Shown: piece after piece, positions 36,353 through 44,160 of the stretch
Layout: each line of letters opens with the position of its first letter
Numbering within the stretch: the first letter of the stretch is position 1
Origin: Prevotella sp. UBA6994
Lineage (GTDB): Bacteria > Bacteroidota > Bacteroidia > Bacteroidales > Bacteroidaceae
Reading direction: 5' to 3'
Length of the DNA stretch: 64,000 nt
Assembly (NCBI GenBank): GCA_002449845.1
Contig: DJXW01000011.1
Coordinates: 1,375-65,374, forward strand
Program-made: the position numbers and the translations under genes
The notes under the pieces: generated by a model
Told to the model about the DNA's origin: nothing
Seen by the model: only the letters and a program-made list of their open reading frames with translations
Database searches by the model: none

Positions 36353-37354
36353 ATGAAGAAACTTTCAATAGTTTTACTGCTCACCTTGATTTTGGTTTCG
36401 TGTGGAACCGACAGCCAGCATTTTAAGATTGATGGCAGGTTCCTCCACCTGAATCAAGGTGAGTTTTATGTTTATAGCCCAGACGGAGGACTTGACGGAT
36501 TAGATACCATCAAGGTACAAGCAGGTAGGTTCGTGTATGAAATGCCTTGTACCCGACCATGTATCTTGATGATGGTATTCCCCAACTTCTCCGAACAACC
36601 TATCTTTGCGGAACCTGGCAAGACGGTCTCCATTCAAGGTGATGCTTCTCACTTGAAGGAAATGGAAACGACGGGAAACACTGCCAACGAACTGATGACC
36701 AAGTTTCGCAAACAAGTTGCCAACTCTTCACCTCCTGAAGTAAGAAAGCAAGCTGCCGACTTCATCAACGAATATCCCGAATCACCAGTAGGAGTTTATC
36801 TGGTGAGCAAGTATTACATGCAATTAGAGCCTGACTTCAAGAAAGCCAACCAATTGATTGAAACCATGCTCAAAGAGCAGGATAAGTATGGTTACTTGAT
36901 TCGATTGCATCAGTTGTCACAATCTCTCTCCAACTCATCACCCAACGGGAAACTTCCTTCGTTCAAAGCCACAGACATTTACGGAAAGGCTGTTTCTTCC
37001 TCATTATTGTCTCAAGCGACGGTCTCTGTCATCACTCTCTGGTCTTCATGGAATTACGACAGCATGAGCATGCAACGTGAGCTGAAGAAACTCAAGAGAA
37101 AAGCTGGCAACAAGCTGCAATTGCTAAGTATCAGCATTGATGCCAGTCAATCTGAATGTAAAAACATCATAGAGCGAGATACGATATCCTGGCCCAACAT
37201 CTGCGACGGTGATATGTTGGAAGGCAATCTTGTTCGCAAGATCGGATTTGCCGCTATTCCCGATAACATCATCATCCATCAAGGAAAAATCGTGGCACAC
37301 GGACTCAATATCCAGCAACTTCGAGAAAAGATTGAAGAACTTTTACACTTGTAA
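36353..37354 (+). CDS. Thioredoxin-fold lipoprotein lacking redox cysteines
   Basis: A 333-residue protein; lipobox LVSCGTD. The N-terminal DUF4369-like beta domain (about 24-115) precedes helices, then a TlpA/AhpC-type thioredoxin fold (about 200-333: LPSFKATDIYGKAVSSSLLS, VSVITLWSSWNYDSM, FAAIPDNIIIHQGKIVAHGL). In active members the WSSWNYDS position carries WCxxC; here it has no cysteine, so disulfide exchange is unlikely. It probably acts as a binding or structural protein. It starts directly after the previous stop (TAAATG), hence one operon. Confidence 0.75.
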   Translation: MKKLSIVLLLTLILVSCGTDSQHFKIDGRFLHLNQGEFYVYSPDGGLDGLDTIKVQAGRFVYEMPCTRPCILMMVFPNFSEQPIFAEPGKTVSIQGDASHLKEMETTGNTANELMTKFRKQVANSSPPEVRKQAADFINEYPESPVGVYLVSKYYMQLEPDFKKANQLIETMLKEQDKYGYLIRLHQLSQSLSNSSPNGKLPSFKATDIYGKAVSSSLLSQATVSVITLWSSWNYDSMSMQRELKKLKRKAGNKLQLLSISIDASQSECKNIIERDTISWPNICDGDMLEGNLVRKIGFAAIPDNIIIHQGKIVAHGLNIQQLREKIEELLHL

Positions 37355-37573
37355 TTCTGACACACTTTTTGTCCTACTTGTCTTCACTCATCTCACTGAC
37401 TTCTTCTATCTTCTTTCTTTTCTCAAATTATCTCTGCATGATCATCATTATGCACTATGATTGATGGTTTTATACACGAATAACCAGCATCCTACAAAAA
37501 TAATTGTTTTTTTTGAGGGATATTTTCTCTTTTTCATCGTATAACAAATAGAAGAAACTGATATACAACGAAA

Positions 37574-38116
37574 GTGAAGACAGACAATCAAATAGCAGAT
37601 GCGGTGAAAAATGGTCAGCGTGAAGGGCAAGACCTCATGGTCTGTCGCTACGGACAAGAGATATTCGCCATGATAGTGCGACAAGTGTCCGACGTGATGG
37701 ATGCAGAGGAACTCACACAAGACACGTTTCTTCGCGCATTCCGTTATATAGACCATTTCGATTCGCAGCGAGCTTCACTCGGCACGTGGCTCTGCAGGAT
37801 TGCCTATCGTCTCACACTCGATTTCCTGAAACGGAAGCGCCCACTCACCATATCTATTGAAGATACAGAAGTGTGTGAAACAGACATAAACGATGAGCAA
37901 TTAGAAGCGGAATTGTCGTCTGGCAATGAAGAACGCATTCAGCAATTGGAAATGCTCATAGACAAGCTGCAACCAGACGAACGTCTGTTGCTCACACTGT
38001 ACTATTTTGAAAACCGATCGTTAGATGAGTGCTCATTCATCATGGACTCTACCTCTCATGCCTTGGCAAATAGGCTTTACCGAATCCGCAAGAAACTGTA
38101 CAAACAATTCAAGTAA
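37574..38116 (+). CDS. ECF RNA polymerase sigma factor
   Basis: A 180-residue sigma-70 family protein with GTG start (37574). Region 2 is at MDAEELTQDTFLRAFRYIDH with GTWLCRIAYRLTLDFLKRKR; region 4 at LLLTLYYFENRSLDECSFIM then LANRLYRIRKKLYK. It is followed after 1 nt by a transmembrane anti-sigma-like protein. It probably controls itself and envelope genes downstream. Confidence 0.92.
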   Translation: MKTDNQIADAVKNGQREGQDLMVCRYGQEIFAMIVRQVSDVMDAEELTQDTFLRAFRYIDHFDSQRASLGTWLCRIAYRLTLDFLKRKRPLTISIEDTEVCETDINDEQLEAELSSGNEERIQQLEMLIDKLQPDERLLLTLYYFENRSLDECSFIMDSTSHALANRLYRIRKKLYKQFK

Positions 38117-38117
38117 T

Positions 38118-38744
38118 ATGACAACACCTCAAGACACAGATATTCGTGAAGCTCTGCGACGTAAATACGCCGACAAACCTCAGTTGCCTTCCGATTTCAT
38201 GCAACGAATGCACGATAAGATGGATAAGGAGAAAAGGACATCTCGTCGCCATCATCTTTATCTTATATGGATAAGTGCTGTAGCTGCCGGCATTCTCTTA
38301 CTTGTTTTTTTCCATATCAAGCAGGATTCCACCTATCAACAACAAATAGAAGCGAAACAATCGAGTCCTGTTCCTTCAGACAATAGTTACAAAAAAAGCG
38401 ATGCCCCCATTCTCACTGAAGTAATGGAGAAGCAAACCCCATCTGCAATATCTCGACCAGCTTCCATCAAGTCAAAGGTATCCAAAAAGAAACAGGTGTC
38501 ATTGGAGCCCACCAAAGTTTCAAAAGCCACGACAACTGCCACCGATAGCCTTGACATCTATATCGCCCGCCTTGAAGCTGAGATGGAAGGAGTGGACGAC
38601 AGTGTAAGGGCTGCGAAAGTAGAAAAGCTCATCAAGGCTGATTATCATTTACAGATGCTCGTTAACAGCATTGTCAACGAACAAACGGAACAAGCATTGA
38701 ACGAACAAAAGAAAGACAGTACTGCCAATTATATTAACTTTTAA
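38118..38744 (+). CDS. Anti-sigma-like membrane protein
   Basis: A 208-residue protein from ATG 38118, which follows the sigma stop directly (TAATATG); a longer frame upstream only overlaps the sigma gene. The N-terminus (1-50) is cytoplasmic and charged (IREALRRKYADKPQLPSDFM). One transmembrane helix (about 52-68, WISAVAAGILLLVFFH) is followed by a Ser/Lys/Thr-rich periplasmic linker and a helical C-terminal segment (LDIYIARLEAEMEGVDDSVR). The role is inferred from gene order. Confidence 0.7.
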   Translation: MTTPQDTDIREALRRKYADKPQLPSDFMQRMHDKMDKEKRTSRRHHLYLIWISAVAAGILLLVFFHIKQDSTYQQQIEAKQSSPVPSDNSYKKSDAPILTEVMEKQTPSAISRPASIKSKVSKKKQVSLEPTKVSKATTTATDSLDIYIARLEAEMEGVDDSVRAAKVEKLIKADYHLQMLVNSIVNEQTEQALNEQKKDSTANYINF

Positions 38745-38758
38745 AAGAGTAACGAAAA

Positions 38759-40504
38759 ATGAAAATCTTCTTCAAACAACTATTGGCAACCGCCATACTC
38801 CTGATTCCCATTGGCAACCTTCACGCCCAAGAAAACAAACATGCACAAGCCATGCATACGGCATTCATCGAAACCATACACGGCAAGTTTCCTAAAAACA
38901 TCAAAGCCAAGATGGAGAGCTTTAACAAAGACTCCGCTACCGTGGCTTTTGGACAATGGGGATGCTTAGACGGTGGCGGATTAGTGCCGAAGGAAAAAAT
39001 CCATGTGGTAACACTCTCAAAGAGCAAGTCGAACGTCACTGCTGCCATCGGTCCACTGTACATTGACGGTCATCGTTTCTCGTTTATGCAAGTGCCAGAC
39101 GACCCTCTTCTTCCATTACGTCCCATCCTGAATGCTTTCGACGACCAAGCCCGTTATGCCAACAGTTATTACAGCTATGTGGCAGGCGACGAGCAAACGG
39201 TGTTTCCAGGTGTTAGCATTGCATGGGGTGAGCAAGGAAAGTCGTTTCACTTAGACCTCGACCCAAAGATGAACGTCCGCATCATCGGTTTCAAGGATGA
39301 TGACGGTTTCCGCTCCACTTATCTCCTATCGTGGATAAGCACAGAATTAGACAATGACGATAGCAAGCAGCAGTTGTATGGAATAGAGGGAATCATCTAT
39401 GAATTTCACTGTCCCAAGATCAAGTCGATTCCACAGATAGAGTCATACAACTCGGACGAGTACCTTAAAAGGATAAACGCCGGACTGGGTGTAGCACACA
39501 ATCTGGTACATGGCTTGCAAAAGAATAACCCTGAACGAGCTAAGGCATTAAATACCGACACACTGATGGAGAAAATTGCCTACCAGTTCCAATACATGGC
39601 AACCAACCTTTATAACTCTTCAGAAACAGCTAACATCAACACCAGCTACGATGCTTTATTGGCAAAGTTACAGCGGATGCAAAAACTCTGTGCCACGGCT
39701 CATCCAACAGAACTACAAGCTATTTGCCACACGCTTGATAAGGAGATAAAAAACTATCCTTTCCAACTCTCAGGAAAACAAGCTGACGAGTTGTGCAGAA
39801 TAACCGACATCATAGCAAATACCGTTCCTGAAGAACTGAGGCTGCAAGTTACCTCTGCCCGAACAGGTATCAATGCCATAAGAAACCAAACCGCTGACAT
39901 AGATAGCCTCAGCGACGATGACCAAGAGTACTTGAACCGTAACTTCTGGAAATTGAGCCATGAGCCTGTTATCTATGCGCAAACCGACTTCACTCGTAAG
40001 GGAGAACACTATACTGGTTATTCTGAAAAAGGATATATCGAGGTAAATGCTGAAGCCAACAAGAATTTTCATGCAGAGACCAACCTGCATAACCTACGTC
40101 CTGGTCGGTATCGTGTCTCTGCCGTAGTACGGGCATCAGAAACTGAACATTCTGGCGTTCATATCTTCTGTCAAACAGGCAGCGAGACAGATGCAGAGAT
40201 GCACCACAAGGAAATCCCTGCCATAGGCAATACTGGAGGCAACGTATGGTTTTCTGCCTTTTGCCGCTTCGAGCAACGTGCCTCAGCCAATCAAGGAGTT
40301 TATGGATTAGAAATGGACAAAGCCTGTGTCAATGGTGGACAGGGTTATGGATGGAACCGAATTTACCTTGACGAAATCACCGTGCGCAACGATGGCAATC
40401 TTACATACGGTGTCAGCACTCGCCCTGAGATAACCAATAGTCGTATCATCAACAGCCACTGGTTTTCTGCTTGCGATTTCATTGTTGAGAGAATTGGCGA
40501 CTAA
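38759..40504 (+). CDS. Large secreted protein of unknown function
   Basis: A 581-residue protein with signal peptide (1-23, ending HAQ). The first half is beta-rich (KIHVVTLSKSKSNVTAAIGP and a repeated Asp-rich FKDDDGFRSTYLLSWIS). The middle is helical (about 235-390), and the C-terminal part (about 400-575) looks like a jelly-roll/carbohydrate-binding domain (FHAETNLHNLRPGRYRVSAV, VYGLEMDKACVNGGQGYGWN). I do not recognise a family. It follows the anti-sigma gene after 14 nt, so it is the likely output of that sigma factor. Confidence 0.6.
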   Translation: MKIFFKQLLATAILLIPIGNLHAQENKHAQAMHTAFIETIHGKFPKNIKAKMESFNKDSATVAFGQWGCLDGGGLVPKEKIHVVTLSKSKSNVTAAIGPLYIDGHRFSFMQVPDDPLLPLRPILNAFDDQARYANSYYSYVAGDEQTVFPGVSIAWGEQGKSFHLDLDPKMNVRIIGFKDDDGFRSTYLLSWISTELDNDDSKQQLYGIEGIIYEFHCPKIKSIPQIESYNSDEYLKRINAGLGVAHNLVHGLQKNNPERAKALNTDTLMEKIAYQFQYMATNLYNSSETANINTSYDALLAKLQRMQKLCATAHPTELQAICHTLDKEIKNYPFQLSGKQADELCRITDIIANTVPEELRLQVTSARTGINAIRNQTADIDSLSDDDQEYLNRNFWKLSHEPVIYAQTDFTRKGEHYTGYSEKGYIEVNAEANKNFHAETNLHNLRPGRYRVSAVVRASETEHSGVHIFCQTGSETDAEMHHKEIPAIGNTGGNVWFSAFCRFEQRASANQGVYGLEMDKACVNGGQGYGWNRIYLDEITVRNDGNLTYGVSTRPEITNSRIINSHWFSACDFIVERIGD

Positions 40505-40552
40505 GTCATAAACAAAATCCCAAGATTCTATGTACTGTTTCAAAAAAATGAG

Positions 40553-40560
40553 TATCTTTG
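40553..40560 (+). promoter_or_regulatory. -7 element TATCTTTG
   Basis: Consensus -7 element 38 nt before the CotH-like gene; no TTTG at the ideal -33 distance (TTTC nearby). Confidence 0.5.
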
Positions 40561-40598
40561 CAAACAAATAACATCTACCCATTGATAACTGATCAGAC

Positions 40599-43076
40599 AT
40601 GAATACCATCACCCCATTCATTTTAAACATAAACTTGGGAAAACGTACCTTCTTGGGGGTTCTCGTATGCTTCATCATGGCATATTCCCTGCCCATAGCA
40701 TCCTCTCCCAATGAAGAAGAAAACCTATACATCTATTTCAAGAATGGAAGGGTGGAAGCATTTCCCAACAAATGGATCAATGACCACACCATTTCCGGTG
40801 GCGTGTTCAGAATGGACATTGATGGCAACTACTACAATTACGACACCAATGACATCGACTCTATCAGTAGGATAGCCCCGAAAGATTACCCTTCATTGAC
40901 AGCAATGAAATTCAACAACAAATACAATGATCAACTATTCTCCGACGTGGAAGCTACCATCGTCGGAGATAGTATGATCAACATGACCATCGGAGCCATT
41001 GGCAAATGGCTTACCCCTTCCTATCAGTTGTCATCTGAAAAGGCAATCTTGTCTGCCCATTCAAAGATTATAGACAACAAGAAAAGCAGGGTCAATTTTG
41101 CCAATGACCCCATCATCACCGTCTCCAATCCAGAACAGGAAGTCTTAGACAGAAAGAAGGTGAGCGAGGCTGTCTATAGCATTCCAGAGAAATACATCAA
41201 AGACCCAATACAACTCACCAAGGAGATGTTTTCCACCAATGCGCCTGCCAACGAGGGAGAGGACTTTGAAATGATGCTTGACGACAATCCCAACACCTTT
41301 TTCCATCCCTCTAACGGTGATGACACGTCGGCTCCACCCCCCTATTTCGACATTCACCTCAACGCTCCCGTTTACGTGATACAGTTCGAATACACATGTA
41401 GAAAATCCATCAGTAGGTATCCCAAGGAAATCTGTCTATACGTAAGCAACGACGGAAAGGAATGGATTCTCAAGAAAACGTTTACGCAAAACAACGGATT
41501 GCCTTATAAGATTGGCTCTACATTCACCTCTCCCATTATCAATTTAGACGGTACATACACGTATTTACGTTTCGAACAGACAAAGGCGAGCTACAGAAAC
41601 CACCTGTTTCTTGCGGAATTTCGCCTCTTTACCGTCAGGGAGAATCCTGACACCGACCCCGTATTGATTGAACCCGAGCAATACGAATACTTCTTCAAGC
41701 CTTTCGGACGCGACTACAAGGTACGCGCCAATTGGCTGACCGACCAATCTACCAATGTGCCGAGAATAGACATCAACATAGACAATGGCGAATTTGTAAG
41801 CAGTAAAGACTATTATCTCAACGCTCAAATCATCATTGATGGTGCTGGAGTCTATCCTTCCATGACAAGCAACGTGCAAATCAAAGGAAGGGGCAATTCC
41901 AGTTGGAGCAACTACTCTTGGGCAAAAAATCCATACCGCCTGAAGTTTGCGGAGAAAGTGAAGCCTTTTGGATTGACGAAAGGGAAAAACTGGGTGTTGC
42001 TTGCCAACAAACAGGATGGTTCCATGATGACCAATGCCATAGGAATGAAGATTGCTGGTGTGGTAGGCACGGCTGGATTCAACCACATCATTCCCGTTGA
42101 GCTTTATATCAACGGTGTTTATTGGGGTAGCTATAATTTCACGGAGAAGGTGGGATTCAGCAACAACAGCATCGAATTGGCAGACGAGAGCAATGCGGCT
42201 TTGCTGGAACTGGACTCATACTATGATGAAACCTATCGCTTCCATTCAGACATCTATCGTCTGCCCGTCAACATCAAGGAGCCCGACTTAAACGAACAGG
42301 AATCTAACTTAGACTTCTCTATCATCAAGGATGATTTCAACGCTTTTGAAAGGGCATTGTCTCGTGGCGAGGATATAGATAAATGGATTGACGCAGACAA
42401 TCTAGCTCGCTTCCTCATGGTTAATGACCTGATTTGCAATTACGAAATCAACCATCCCAAAAGTACTTTCCTGTACAAGGAAAACTATTTTGACGGAAGC
42501 AAATACATGTTCGGTCCTGTTTGGGACTTAGACTGGGCTTTCGGTTATGAGCATGGAAAGGATTACAGTAAGACCGACGTGCAAGCCAATTATTACACAA
42601 GTTCAAATATGGAATGCAGTCTGTTCATCCATAACCTTCGTTACGCTAACGAGGCAATTGACAAGGCTTATTACAAGGTATGGACAGAGTTCATGAATAA
42701 TCACTTGGAGGAGGTTCTGGCTTATTGTGACGAATACTATACTTACGCCAAACCCTCCTTTGAACACAACAATGAAGAACTCTATTGGTGGGGAGGAGGA
42801 GTTGACTATGAGGAAATGTCTTCGAGGATGAAGAACTGGTTGAAGAACCGTGCCGAATACGTTTATTCAAAACTCACTCCATACGACATTCATGAAGAAG
42901 AGGAAGCCGATGGCATTGAGGTGTTGCCCTTGCAGGATAAGGAAAAGCCCTCTCTGGTTGACGTTTACGACATCCGTGGTATTCGTGTGAAAGCGAATGT
43001 TCCCGTTACCGAACTCCATCTTCACCTTACACCTGGCCTGTACATCGTGAATGGAAAGAAGATGATGGTGAAATAG
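40599..43076 (+). CDS. CotH-family secreted protein with discoidin-like domain
   Basis: An 825-residue exported protein; signal region KRTFLGVLVCFIMAYSLPIA. Layout: N-terminal region; a discoidin/F5-8C-like domain (about 215-350, MMLDDNPNTFFHPS ... YPKEICLYVSNDGKEW); then a CotH domain (about 400-750) with KGRGNSSWSNYSWAKNPYRL, GKNWVLLANKQDGSM and VWDLDWAFGYEHG. CotH proteins are atypical protein kinases in spore coats; in Bacteroidales they occur as surface proteins of uncertain role. The C-terminus (YDIRGIRVKAN ... GLYIVNGKKMMVK) resembles a type IX secretion sorting domain, so surface export is inferred. Confidence 0.85.
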   Translation: MNTITPFILNINLGKRTFLGVLVCFIMAYSLPIASSPNEEENLYIYFKNGRVEAFPNKWINDHTISGGVFRMDIDGNYYNYDTNDIDSISRIAPKDYPSLTAMKFNNKYNDQLFSDVEATIVGDSMINMTIGAIGKWLTPSYQLSSEKAILSAHSKIIDNKKSRVNFANDPIITVSNPEQEVLDRKKVSEAVYSIPEKYIKDPIQLTKEMFSTNAPANEGEDFEMMLDDNPNTFFHPSNGDDTSAPPPYFDIHLNAPVYVIQFEYTCRKSISRYPKEICLYVSNDGKEWILKKTFTQNNGLPYKIGSTFTSPIINLDGTYTYLRFEQTKASYRNHLFLAEFRLFTVRENPDTDPVLIEPEQYEYFFKPFGRDYKVRANWLTDQSTNVPRIDINIDNGEFVSSKDYYLNAQIIIDGAGVYPSMTSNVQIKGRGNSSWSNYSWAKNPYRLKFAEKVKPFGLTKGKNWVLLANKQDGSMMTNAIGMKIAGVVGTAGFNHIIPVELYINGVYWGSYNFTEKVGFSNNSIELADESNAALLELDSYYDETYRFHSDIYRLPVNIKEPDLNEQESNLDFSIIKDDFNAFERALSRGEDIDKWIDADNLARFLMVNDLICNYEINHPKSTFLYKENYFDGSKYMFGPVWDLDWAFGYEHGKDYSKTDVQANYYTSSNMECSLFIHNLRYANEAIDKAYYKVWTEFMNNHLEEVLAYCDEYYTYAKPSFEHNNEELYWWGGGVDYEEMSSRMKNWLKNRAEYVYSKLTPYDIHEEEEADGIEVLPLQDKEKPSLVDVYDIRGIRVKANVPVTELHLHLTPGLYIVNGKKMMVK

Positions 43077-43102
43077 CAGGGGAAACATCATTTCCCTAAC
43101 TC

Positions 43103-43492
43103 CATTTGTCAATAAAAAGTGATAAAAAGGGCTCTCCAGAATGCGATATTCTTCACCAACTCCTTGGTCTAAAAAATGGCGATTTTTGAGTGTTTTTATA
43201 ATCAATTGACTATTAACACATTGCAAAAATAACTGAATATATATGCGCTCAAAACTGATTGTTTATGCAGAAAAAACGGCATTTTGGAGCGTTCATAACA
43301 TATTCTGTTAGCTTGCTAACATATATAGTTACGGCTCGTAACATACATAGTTACGGCTCTAACTATATACTTGACGAGTAAAAACGTGTGATTTTGCACC
43401 GAGAAACCACCTATTTTGTACCGTTAACATCTCCTTGGAGTTTTTTCACGAAAAAATTTTGTCGGTGTTTTTCAAAAGAAAAAGAGGTGAGG
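43103..43492 (+). repeat. Dispersed ~390-bp intergenic element, copy A
   Basis: It matches 59665-60056 in the opposite orientation. The first ~70 nt (from CATTTGTC through AAAAAGTGATAAAAAGGGCTCTCCAG and CGATATTCTTCACCAACTC) are nearly identical. The centre carries three successive palindromes (GTTAGC-TT-GCTAAC 43307-43320; GTTACG-GCT-CGTAAC 43328-43342; ATAGTTA...TAACTAT just after). The end holds TTTTTTCACGAAAAAATTTTGTCG. It contains no open frame and lies between two converging genes. Confidence 0.85.
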
Positions 43493-43507
43493 GTGAAAGA
43501 TTACCTG

Positions 43508-43753
43508 CTAACCCACCTTTCCAGCAAAGTCCAATTCATTCCTCTTGATAATGAGAGGATAGCGTTCTGGATGGCGAAGACTATCTATTTCAAGATCAAC
43601 GTCAAGGTCGGGCCACTCAATGGCTTCGGGACCACTCATCTGCACATTTAGCACGCTTCGGATGGGTGCATCCTGCATCCACGGAATGCGGTTGTACGAA
43701 ATGAAGTAGTCATGACCACAAACGGAAAGCATAATGCCTTGAGCGTTAATCAT
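43508..43753 (-). CDS. DUF2442 protein
   Basis: An 81-residue protein from ATG 43753, which overlaps the upstream stop by 8 nt (the frame is open further up, but only inside the upstream gene). The pattern ends EAIEWPDLDVDLEIDSLRHP then YPL, characteristic of DUF2442. Partner of the DUF4160 protein; such pairs are widespread and toxin-antitoxin-like in size and order, but activity is not established here. Confidence 0.8.
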   Translation of the reverse strand: MINAQGIMLSVCGHDYFISYNRIPWMQDAPIRSVLNVQMSGPEAIEWPDLDVDLEIDSLRHPERYPLIIKRNELDFAGKVG

Positions 43754-43997
43754 CAATACGCTTGCCGATGTGTTGCTTGAATTGTTCTTTAAAACTGTCT
43801 GCATATTTCTCTACGATTTTCTTGATTTCATTTAACTTATGTTCAGGAATACCCGAATTCTTTGCCAGTTCCACACGTGGTTCCAACCAATACTTGGCTT
43901 CGTGACCTCCACAAAGCACATGAATGTGCATTCGCTCTTCCTCATTTGAGTATATTTTGAACGTATACTCGTTTTCGCGTTTGAAAACAGGACTCAT
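43746..43997 (-). CDS. DUF4160 protein
   Basis: An 83-residue protein with the DUF4160 hallmark RMHIHVLCGGHEAKYWLEP (about 22-40) and a C-terminal helix (KIVEKYADSFKEQFKQHIG). It is translationally coupled to the DUF2442 gene. Transcribed from a - strand promoter at 44018-44025, divergent from argS. Confidence 0.82.
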   Translation of the reverse strand: MSPVFKRENEYTFKIYSNEEERMHIHVLCGGHEAKYWLEPRVELAKNSGIPEHKLNEIKKIVEKYADSFKEQFKQHIGKRIDD

Positions 43998-44017
43998 TGT
44001 ATTTTTACCTTTGGGTG

Positions 44018-44025
44018 CAAATTTA
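44018..44025 (-). promoter_or_regulatory. -7 element of the DUF4160/DUF2442 pair
   Basis: - strand TAAATTTG 21 nt upstream of the start codon. Confidence 0.5.
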
Positions 44026-44122
44026 CAAAATCTTTCCTAAATAATTGGTATTTATAAGTCTTTATTTATGGGCAAACTGCGTTAATCTAACAAAAATGCT
44101 TTCTTATCTCAGCAATATTTCG

Positions 44123-44130
44123 TAATTTTG
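44123..44130 (+). promoter_or_regulatory. -7 element of argS
   Basis: TAATTTTG 31 nt before the argS start at 44161. It decides the start, since the ATG at 44128 lies inside the promoter. Confidence 0.6.
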
Positions 44131-44160
44131 CAACTTAATAAAAACAACTCATACACATTT

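Noticed and set aside
43307..43372. CRISPR-like alternation of short palindromes
   Set aside because: Units differ in sequence, there are no equal spacers, and no cas genes are present; it is part of the dispersed element.
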